DNA of 12,747 nucleotides from Tannerella sp. (GTDB taxonomy: Bacteria > Bacteroidota > Bacteroidia > Bacteroidales > Tannerellaceae). Position 1 is the first letter of the stretch, and each line of letters opens with the position of its first letter. The position numbers and the translations under genes were made by a program. Of this stretch, positions 6,616 through 12,747 are shown one piece after another. Under the pieces are notes generated by a model. The model was not told the DNA's origin. It searched no databases and saw nothing but the letters and a program-made list of their open reading frames with translations. The stretch is from positions 1-12,747 of the forward strand of contig JAITMT010000138.1 of assembly GCA_031277235.1 (NCBI GenBank). Reading direction: 5' to 3'.

Positions 6616-9177
6616 ATGAAAAATATTTTATGGATAATTGCATTGTTTTTCGCATCTATTGCCTCTGCTCAACATGGAAATGTCTCCAATGAAATTAAAG
6701 CGGAATACGATACGGTTAACTATATGATTAACAACACTATTTCGGCAAAATTAGGTAACAAGTGGGGAGTTGTCAATGAGTCGGACGAAATTATTATACC
6801 TTTCAAGTATGATTTGATTAAAGATGTCATAGATTCCGATGATATTATGTGGTATGCAAGAAGTTACAGTAAGGAAATTGTAGCCGTGAAGCATAAAAAT
6901 AAATGGGGGGTTTTTGACAGAACAAACGGAAAAAGCATCATCCCGATAAAATATGACACGATTGGAGTTATTTTACAAAATGGTCTGCCTGCAAAATTGA
7001 AGAACAAGTGGGGATTTCTCGATAAAACAGGCAAAACGGCAATTCCATTCTTGTATGATTCGGTAGGGAGTTATTATCCCATAAACGATTCAGGGTATGC
7101 AAGCAATTGTGTCCCCGTGAAACAGAATGGGAAATGGGGATATGTGGACTACACGGGAAAAATAATCGTTCCGATAGCGTATGATTCCATTCAGGATTAT
7201 ATCAGATATGATTTGGCGAAAGTTCAACGAAACGGAAAATGGGGTTTTGTGAAGGACGGAAAGGAGATTACGGACTTGAAATATGATGAATTATGGGAGG
7301 ATGGGATAGGAGCAAAAGCAAAATTGAATGGAAAATGGGGTTACATCGCTACAAATGGGAACATAATAATTCCGTTCAAATATGAAGATATTAGAGTAAA
7401 TTTCAATCATACATTCATAAAATTGGACCGGAAATGGGGTGCGGTTGATTTGAAAGACAGTTTGTTAATTCCAATGAGATATGACTCTATTGCTAATTCT
7501 TATTCTCAGGCAAAGGAGAATTTTGTACCGGTGAAGAATCATGGGAAATGGGGAATCGTTGATTGGACCGGAAAGGAGATGATTTCCTTAAAATATGATT
7601 CTTTGAAAACTTATAATGGGAATTATATGGGTAACAAACAATTTGTCAGGGCATATTTGAATGGTAAATGCGGCTTTATTGATAAAAAAGGAAACGAAAT
7701 AATTCCTTTGATTTATGACGATATAGACCGATACCCCGATAGCATATTCCGTGTTAAATTGGACGAAAAATGGGGAATGCTCAACGGCAAGAATGAAGTT
7801 ATTGTCCCCATTAAATACGACTCGTTAGGGCGTTATTACCGTGGTTTTGCCCCGGCAGTAAATGATGGAAAATGGGGAATCATTGATACGCTGAGGGTGG
7901 AAATAATTCCTTTAAAATATGATAGTATTCATATATATGAAGAGATTGTATTGGTGAAAACAAACAGTAAGTGGGGTGCGGTTGATAAAAAAAATACAAT
8001 AATTATTCCGATAAAATTTGATGAATGGGGCGGATACAATGAAAAGTTCATCCAAGTAAAAACAAATGACTGTTGGGGAATTTTTGATATTGCAGGTAAG
8101 GAAATCGTATCCCCCAAGTATAATTCTATTTCGTCTCGTGGAATTGTTAAGTTGCACGGTAAGTGGGGAATGATAGATGAAAACTTCAACGAAATTACCC
8201 CGATAAAATATGCAGTTATAAACAATTTTGAAAACAATATTGCTTCCGCAAAACTAAACGGCAAATGGGGATTAATCAATAAAGCGGGAGAGGAAATATC
8301 GCAGTTTAAATATGATGAAATCGGAAATTTATACAATAATCCCATCAGAGCAAGGATAGGAAACAAAATCGGATATTTAAATAAAAACGGAACAGAAATT
8401 ATCCCGCCGGTTTACGATGAATTGGAGTATTTTGCCGGAGATAGTTTGTATAAGGCAAAACGAACCGGGAAATGGGGAGTTATTGATAAAGATAATAAAG
8501 TTGTGATTCCTTACAGATACGATGAAATTACAAACAAGTTTCTGCAAAAAACAGGAATGGATGAAACTATCAATTTGATACAGATAAAGAAAAAAAATAA
8601 AACAGGTTTTGTGGACTTTACAGGTAAAATAATAGTTCCGGTTGAGTATGGTAAATTTAACCTGATTTATCGAAACGATAGCCTTATCGTTGCCTCAAAA
8701 AATAGGAAATGGGGAATTATCAATAAGACGGGAAAAGTAATCCTTCCGTTTATATATGAAGAAATTGGTTATTCAGATACAGAAAAGATGCCGTTGAAAC
8801 TTAACGGGAAATGGGGAATTGTAAAAAATAACGGTGAAATTATGGTTCATCCGAAATACGATTCCATTCAAACTTATTTTCAGGATTTTCCGCAAATATG
8901 TATGGATGGAAAATGGGGCTATTTAGACGAAAACGGAACAGAAATTATCCCGCCGAAATATGATAAAGTAACTCAAACATACCCCGAAGATGATTATATC
9001 GCCGTAGAACTCAACGGGAAATGGGGTTTCATTGACAAAAAGGGAAAAGTTGTTTACCCCTTCACTATTGATTTAGTAAGATATTATTTACCCGACATAG
9101 ACAATCCTGCCGCTTTCCTCATCAATGGAAAATGGATTGATGCAAGGGGTATTGAAGATGTGATAAACGGCGAATAA
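6616..9177 (+). CDS. Exported WG-repeat protein with 22 repeats
   Basis: An 853-residue protein with a signal peptide at residues 1-~18 (cleavage ASA-Q); no lipobox and no T9SS sorting domain, so it is probably periplasmic or outer-membrane-associated. The rest is an almost unbroken array of WG (beta) repeats of about 36-40 residues, each reading roughly x-x-G-K-W-G-x-(I/V)-(D/N)-x-x-G-x-x-I-I-P-x-K-Y-D. I count 22 full units, the first with KWG at residues 49-51, plus a terminal partial INGKW. Three units lose the Trp: KCG (9th), KIG (16th) and KTG (18th). WG repeats have no established biochemical role and are thought to form beta-structures for binding; no catalytic motif is present. The gene is AT-rich like the delta-60 body upstream, and both are repeat-only exported proteins, so a joint function is possible but unproven. 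It ends at a terminator shared with a convergent gene. Confidence 0.92.
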   Translation: MKNILWIIALFFASIASAQHGNVSNEIKAEYDTVNYMINNTISAKLGNKWGVVNESDEIIIPFKYDLIKDVIDSDDIMWYARSYSKEIVAVKHKNKWGVFDRTNGKSIIPIKYDTIGVILQNGLPAKLKNKWGFLDKTGKTAIPFLYDSVGSYYPINDSGYASNCVPVKQNGKWGYVDYTGKIIVPIAYDSIQDYIRYDLAKVQRNGKWGFVKDGKEITDLKYDELWEDGIGAKAKLNGKWGYIATNGNIIIPFKYEDIRVNFNHTFIKLDRKWGAVDLKDSLLIPMRYDSIANSYSQAKENFVPVKNHGKWGIVDWTGKEMISLKYDSLKTYNGNYMGNKQFVRAYLNGKCGFIDKKGNEIIPLIYDDIDRYPDSIFRVKLDEKWGMLNGKNEVIVPIKYDSLGRYYRGFAPAVNDGKWGIIDTLRVEIIPLKYDSIHIYEEIVLVKTNSKWGAVDKKNTIIIPIKFDEWGGYNEKFIQVKTNDCWGIFDIAGKEIVSPKYNSISSRGIVKLHGKWGMIDENFNEITPIKYAVINNFENNIASAKLNGKWGLINKAGEEISQFKYDEIGNLYNNPIRARIGNKIGYLNKNGTEIIPPVYDELEYFAGDSLYKAKRTGKWGVIDKDNKVVIPYRYDEITNKFLQKTGMDETINLIQIKKKNKTGFVDFTGKIIVPVEYGKFNLIYRNDSLIVASKNRKWGIINKTGKVILPFIYEEIGYSDTEKMPLKLNGKWGIVKNNGEIMVHPKYDSIQTYFQDFPQICMDGKWGYLDENGTEIIPPKYDKVTQTYPEDDYIAVELNGKWGFIDKKGKVVYPFTIDLVRYYLPDIDNPAAFLINGKWIDARGIEDVINGE
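8384..8955 (+). repeat. 26-bp exact direct repeat inside the WG array
   Basis: An identical 26-base stretch occurs at 8384-8409 and 8930-8955 (it contains acagaaattatcccgccg). The copies are 546 bases (182 codons) apart, in frame, in the 16th and 21st WG units; both encode the run NGTEIIPP. Recombination between them would remove exactly five WG units without a frameshift. Elsewhere the units are diverged at DNA level. Confidence 0.8.
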
Positions 9178-9201
9178 AGGATTCCGATTTTCGCAATGTA
9201 A

Positions 9202-9243
9202 ACAGCGAGGTCATTGCATTGTGCAAATGACCTCTGTTTTTTT
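9202..9243 (+). terminator. Terminator between the WG gene and the convergent peptidase gene
   Basis: A hairpin with left arm from 9202 (acag-cg-aggtcattgca) and right arm to 9236 (tgcaaatgacctctgt), with small bulges and a ttg loop, followed by a run of eight T (9236-9243). It starts 25 bases after the WG stop. The T-run abuts the peptidase stop codon (TGA, 9245-9243). On the minus strand the stem is followed by only a weak T-rich stretch, so it chiefly serves the WG gene. Confidence 0.8.
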
Positions 9244-12047
9244 CAATTCACCTTCACCGTCTTCGCCACTTTGAGCACTTTGCCGTTGTCGCCGTAGATG
9301 CGGAAGAAATAGATGCCGGGCGACAGGGAGGAGGTATTGATGGTTTGCGAGGGGATGTCAATGGTGAAATTGACGGCGCCCGTGGCTGAGAATACATCTA
9401 TTTTGGTAACATATTCGTAGCCCTTCAGACGAACCGAATTGGAGAACGCGGACGGCAAAATATCCACCGAATCATTCACGCTCGGAATATCTACGGTAAC
9501 GATGTTGGCGATATTGCTTTTTGCGCTTTCGCTATCTCCGTACAATGCGGAAACCTGATAGGTATATTGATTGGAAGAAGTTACATCCGAATAGGAAGTT
9601 GCGGGCGCCTGGACAAAACTGAAAGAGGAATTTATCCGGAACAGTTTGTAGCGGGTTACTTCGGGATAGTTTTTCGGCTGCGAACTGCGCAGGGAAACGG
9701 AAGCCGGCGCGTTTCCGATTTTCGCGGAGCGAACGTTTTGCCGGCTGCTCTTCAATATCTTTGCAGACGCTGCTGTTCTGCTGTTGTCTTGAACGGGCAA
9801 TTCGCCTTCCACCGACGACACGATGGCGGTAACGATGAAATTGTAGTTGAAATCGCCGGGCTCGTCTTCCTCGTACAGTTTCATCCACGTATTTCCGTCG
9901 AAGGAGTAAATGTTTCCCTTGCCGTCAACGACCGGACCGTTGTCGCACACAGCCGGATAGTCCGAACCGACTGACACCGCATGGACGGTAACGAACAGCG
10001 GCATGGAAGCGTCTATCACGTAAGGTGTTGCAAGATTGACCGTATTGATATTCAAATATTGCAGCGAGGACGGTTCGACGGCTTGCCGGTAAATGCGCTC
10101 GCCTTGCCTGATATAAATTTCATACGTATTTCCTCCGTCGGGAACAAACTGTACGGCTTTGACGGTTTTTCTGTGAAGCAAAGTCAGTTCGTCGGGCTGC
10201 CAAACCTGTCCGAAATAGAACGGTTCGCCATTCTCGAAAGAGACGCCGTAAGTTATATCCATCGAACCCCAATAGATTGTCTGCTCAAATTCGGGAGCAT
10301 CCCAGGTCAATCTGACTCTCGACGTGGCTACCCGTTCGGCTCTCAAATTGAGGGGCGGCTGATATTTGACAAAATCAACGGAAGCCGTAACAAATTCGGA
10401 TTCTTCGCCTCCCGCATAAATTGCCGACACGGCATAGGTGTTGGAACCGTGCAGCGGATCGCTGTCCGGGAAATAGTTGGTGGTCGTTTCGCCGATTTTC
10501 CGGTTATTGCGGTAAACATAATATCTTTCAACGTTCGAACTGCTGCCCGGCATATCCCATTCGAGATACATGCCCAACCCCTGATTGATGATTTGCAGAT
10601 TGACGGGCGCAGGTTTGAACGCCGTGTTGTATCTGCCCGCCAATGTCTGGACGCCGGAATTGATCGGGTCGAGCCAGACGCTCATTTGGGAAAGGGAATC
10701 GGTGTTGTACCTGTCCCAGTGATAATAAAGCCTGCCGTAGAGATTCAGTCCCCTGGGATAGGAGCAGGAGGAATTGCCGCCGGAGAGGGTACCCACAATC
10801 AGTTTGTTCTGGTTGAACAGCGGCGAGCCTGACGATCCTTTTTCCGTAACGCCGTAGCCGTTTGCGGTTTGCATGAAGGTTACGTTGAAATGCGCATTGT
10901 TTTCTCCCGCTATATCACCGGCATCAAATGTTTCAATGGTGGCAGGCTGTCCGTAGGTGGAAATTTTCTTGTAATCGCCTTCGGGATGATGAATGCCGAC
11001 ACCCGACTGCGGAATGGCGCTGCTGCGATCCCAGCCGTTGTAATACACATTGTAAGAATCGGGTATGACTTGTCTGAGCAGCAGCAGCATACCGTCCGAT
11101 TCGCCGTTGAGTTCCGTACCGGCAAGCAGCGTGCAACCGGTCATTGACTGGCAGTCAATCGGGGAAGAATTGTTGTCGCAGCCTTCAAGTTCGTGGTCAA
11201 AATAGAATAGCCATTGCAGCATGTCGTTGGCGCTTGCCATTTTGGAGCCATCGTCTGAGCAGTGCATTGCCGTGATTATCAACGGTTTCAAATCCTGTGC
11301 AGTGTTATTCACCAGCGAGGCGGTACAGATATAAGCCGCATTGCCTATTTTTTGAACCGTATGGCATATCCCGCGTTTTTCGTTTTGCCACGCATCGCCT
11401 TCCTCACAGTTGATGTTCACTTCGCAATCGCCCGATTCCTTACGGCTTTGTACGAGGCAAAGCGCTCTCAATGCCGATTGGTTGTATCCGTAACCGATTT
11501 GACCGATACGGATTTCCGGTTTGTTTTCGCCGTTTTCGGGTGCAACGTATTCGAGCACGATCCTGTCGCCGCTCACAAATTCGGTGGCAAAAAGCCCGCC
11601 GTCGGGATGGGTTCCGTGCGTGTAAGCGCCCAGCAAGTGCGATTTGTCATTGCTGTAGATAAACAATTTCCCGCCTTCCGGAATGAGAAAATCGTTGTAA
11701 TACAGCATGATGGCGACTGCGTCTTGAGCCTCCAGTTCGAGTTTCCAAATCCGCTCGCCTCCGGGAAGCGTTATCCATTTGCCCGAATTTTCCGGCGAAT
11801 AATCAACGTCAATCAGTTTAGCCACCGGCATCGGGACGCCTTCGCGCGCTTGCCACCCGTCGGTTTCGCGCAAGTCTTCGATATAGAAATTAACCGGAAC
11901 TTTTTCAACCGTTCCGGCGCTGCTTTTCGTTTCGGAATAATGAAAACTCGGCGGGATTCCACCTTCGCTGATTTGAGCGAAAGTGTTTGAATATAAAACC
12001 GTTATCATTACCGGAAACAGTAAATATCTTCTTATGTTATGTTTCAT
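9243..12047 (-). CDS. T9SS-secreted trypsin-like serine peptidase, lysyl-endopeptidase (S1) homologue
   Basis: A 934-residue secreted protease precursor: signal peptide 1-~24 (TFA-Q), propeptide to ~203, catalytic domain ~204-470, FN3 domain ~477-558, a second FN3 (~562-850) split by a ~200-residue beta-rich insert, and a T9SS sorting domain ~858-934 (DVFSATGAV, LSPGIYFFRIYG). The catalytic domain follows Achromobacter protease I closely: SGDCEVNINCEEGDAW at its start, CTASLVNNTA, ITAMHC (His262), SDGMLLLL (Asp318, 56 residues on as in protease I) and VTEKGSSGSP (Ser406). Cys208/428, 214/290 and 241/263 correspond to its three disulfides; Cys228, 299 and 305 are extra. R202-K203, just before the mature-like start, is a likely processing site. 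Positions matching the lysine-specificity residues differ (F374, S422, N435), so endopeptidase activity is likely but Lys-specific cleavage is doubtful. Role: extracellular protein degradation. Confidence 0.93.
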   Translation of the reverse strand: MKHNIRRYLLFPVMITVLYSNTFAQISEGGIPPSFHYSETKSSAGTVEKVPVNFYIEDLRETDGWQAREGVPMPVAKLIDVDYSPENSGKWITLPGGERIWKLELEAQDAVAIMLYYNDFLIPEGGKLFIYSNDKSHLLGAYTHGTHPDGGLFATEFVSGDRIVLEYVAPENGENKPEIRIGQIGYGYNQSALRALCLVQSRKESGDCEVNINCEEGDAWQNEKRGICHTVQKIGNAAYICTASLVNNTAQDLKPLIITAMHCSDDGSKMASANDMLQWLFYFDHELEGCDNNSSPIDCQSMTGCTLLAGTELNGESDGMLLLLRQVIPDSYNVYYNGWDRSSAIPQSGVGIHHPEGDYKKISTYGQPATIETFDAGDIAGENNAHFNVTFMQTANGYGVTEKGSSGSPLFNQNKLIVGTLSGGNSSCSYPRGLNLYGRLYYHWDRYNTDSLSQMSVWLDPINSGVQTLAGRYNTAFKPAPVNLQIINQGLGMYLEWDMPGSSSNVERYYVYRNNRKIGETTTNYFPDSDPLHGSNTYAVSAIYAGGEESEFVTASVDFVKYQPPLNLRAERVATSRVRLTWDAPEFEQTIYWGSMDITYGVSFENGEPFYFGQVWQPDELTLLHRKTVKAVQFVPDGGNTYEIYIRQGERIYRQAVEPSSLQYLNINTVNLATPYVIDASMPLFVTVHAVSVGSDYPAVCDNGPVVDGKGNIYSFDGNTWMKLYEEDEPGDFNYNFIVTAIVSSVEGELPVQDNSRTAASAKILKSSRQNVRSAKIGNAPASVSLRSSQPKNYPEVTRYKLFRINSSFSFVQAPATSYSDVTSSNQYTYQVSALYGDSESAKSNIANIVTVDIPSVNDSVDILPSAFSNSVRLKGYEYVTKIDVFSATGAVNFTIDIPSQTINTSSLSPGIYFFRIYGDNGKVLKVAKTVKVN

Positions 12048-12420
12048 TTTTTCAACAATTAATAAAAGATTCAGGCGAAAAATAGAACGCCACTTTAACC
12101 TTTTTTATTGCAAATTTCGGTATTTTTTTTGAGAAAATGATTATTTGCGGTAAAAATCTTGTTTTTTGTGCCGTTTTTCCGTCCCGCACAAGCGAAATTC
12201 GAGGCTTGAAAAGCCAGATTTTCATAACCGCAGGTGAGCGCAGCGTTACCTGCGGAGCGGCTCCTTCCTCTGTTGGCTTGGGGCTGTCAAGTCCCGTCGT
12301 TTTGTTTGCAATTCAAAACCTCATTTCCACCTAATTTAAACAACTAAACAACCTCAGTAGCAAGGAAATGACAAATATACAAAAATGAATTTCCGTATAA
12401 ACACCTAAAATGGTGCAACA
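12048..12420. other. Non-coding region with a cluster of short hairpins upstream of the peptidase gene
   Basis: I find no convincing gene here; short open frames lack family features and run through hairpins. Structures seen: ggctt-gaa-aagcc (12203-12215); an 8-bp perfect inverted repeat ccgcaggt/acctgcgg (12228-12235 and 12248-12255), extendable by a G-T and an A-T pair; ggag-cgg-ctcc (12254-12264); and cttg/caag (12277-12291). The cluster is GC-richer than the AT-rich flanks. A minus-strand TATATTTG (12379-12372) fits the Bacteroidota -7 box but lies ~325 bases from the peptidase start with no clear -33 element. Closer to the gene, only degenerate matches are seen. Positions 12301-12420 otherwise hold nothing I can recognise. 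Confidence 0.5.
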
Positions 12421-12422
12421 AA

Positions 12423-12538
12423 GAATCCAAAGGATTCAAATATTTATAGAAAACACAATTCGGATTAATATACGACTCCGAAGGAGTCGAACGGGGTTGA
12501 AATATGGCATTTTCTATAAACATGCAATCCCGTCGGGT
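12423..12538. repeat. Composite palindromic (REP/BIME-like) element 1
   Basis: A roughly symmetrical arrangement. An outer hairpin gaatcc-aaa-ggattc (12423-12437) is followed by the core tttatagaaaaca (12443-12455). A central hairpin cgactcc-gaa-ggagtcg lies at 12473-12489. The inverted core ttttctataaacatg (12510-12524) leads to a degenerate outer hairpin ccc-gtc-ggg (12529-12537). The two cores are inverted copies (tttatagaaaa on either strand). The pattern hairpin, short linker, TAGAAAA core, then the inverted partner recurs in the next element. No protein coding is evident. Confidence 0.7.
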
Positions 12539-12584
12539 GGGGTGTAAAAAATGTGCATATAATGAAAATATTCTTCGTTCTTTT

Positions 12585-12742
12585 ATCCCGTAGGGATGGG
12601 ATATTGGTAGAATACGGATTTTCTCTCACGCCTGGCGTGCCGTCAGGTACGCAACAGGTTGATTTTTTTCATATCGCGTACCTAACGGCACGCCCGTTGT
12701 GTGTGACATGTTTTCTACCAATATCCTGTCCCTAACGGGACA
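12585..12742. repeat. Composite palindromic (REP/BIME-like) element 2, near the window edge
   Basis: An outer hairpin atccc-gta-gggat (12585-12597) leads to the core atattggtagaata (12601-12614). Next come two inner hairpins in inverted orientation: gcgtgcc-gtca-ggtacgc (12635-12652) and, read on the minus strand, gcgtgcc-gtta-ggtacgc (12693-12676). These differ at one base, and each has a G-T wobble on its own strand. The inverted core ttttctaccaatat (12711-12724) is the near-exact complement of the first core. The outer hairpin tgtccc-taac-gggaca (12727-12742) closes the element. Mirror symmetry about ~12664 is clear at every level. The element may continue, or be followed by others, beyond the window. 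Confidence 0.75.
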
Positions 12743-12747
12743 TTGAT

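Noticed and set aside
6616..9177. WG gene as a toxin, polymorphic or contact-dependent system protein
   Set aside because: The repeats run to the C-terminus with no toxin domain, no downstream immunity-like gene and no Rhs/YD motifs.
9981..10832. Open frames on the + strand opposite the peptidase gene (also 9567-9974, 10869-11147 and 11262-11990)
   Set aside because: They lie opposite the well-supported peptidase, FN3 and sorting domains and have no start context or domain similarity.
12137..12334. 65-residue open frame upstream of the peptidase gene
   Set aside because: No signal peptide or domain, and it overlaps the hairpin cluster; considered chance.
12553..12735. 60-residue open frame at the right edge
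   Set aside because: It runs through the hairpins and cores of the palindromic element; its residues are explained by the repeat, not by coding constraint.
12423..12742. CRISPR array
   Set aside because: The hairpins have different stem sequences, alternate in orientation and lack a constant repeat with regular spacers; no cas gene is present.

Overview
The window looks like a chromosomal segment from a Bacteroidota genome, most likely Bacteroidales. The evidence is a SusD-type outer-membrane lipoprotein, secreted proteins ending in type IX secretion (T9SS) type A sorting domains, promoter-like TAnnTTTG boxes and no Shine-Dalgarno pattern. I saw no rRNA, tRNA, CRISPR array, transposase or integrase.

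Region 1 (1-3604, + strand) is the distal part of a glycan-uptake operon (polysaccharide utilization locus, PUL). It holds a SusD-like glycan-binding lipoprotein whose 5' end lies before the window, a DUF1735/BT_3987-like lipoprotein, and a lipoprotein with two bacterial Ig-like domains and a C-terminal family 6 carbohydrate-binding module (CBM6). A strong hairpin terminator follows. Converging on it (3702-4976, - strand) is a family 15 carbohydrate esterase (CE15, glucuronoyl esterase type) with a complete catalytic set. Together these suggest capture and de-esterification of a uronic-acid-bearing plant glycan such as glucuronoxylan. The substrate is inferred; no glycoside hydrolase or SusC is visible here.

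Region 2 (4977-9245) starts with a divergent promoter region. Two AT-rich repeat-protein genes follow on the + strand: a delta-60 repeat protein with a T9SS C-terminal domain, then an exported protein built almost entirely of 22 WG repeats. The delta-60 gene is a composition mosaic, with an AT-rich body and a GC-richer sorting-domain end.

Region 3 (9243-12047, - strand) is a large T9SS-secreted serine peptidase homologous to Achromobacter lysyl endopeptidase. The catalytic triad is intact, but the residues tied to lysine specificity appear replaced.

Region 4 (12048-12747) has no convincing gene. It carries a hairpin cluster and two composite inverted-repeat elements resembling REP/BIME palindromic repeats, the second reaching almost to the window edge.

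I see no clearly new multi-gene defence or mobile system. The best leads are the composite palindromic repeats, the altered specificity pocket of the peptidase, and the mosaic delta-60/WG gene pair.
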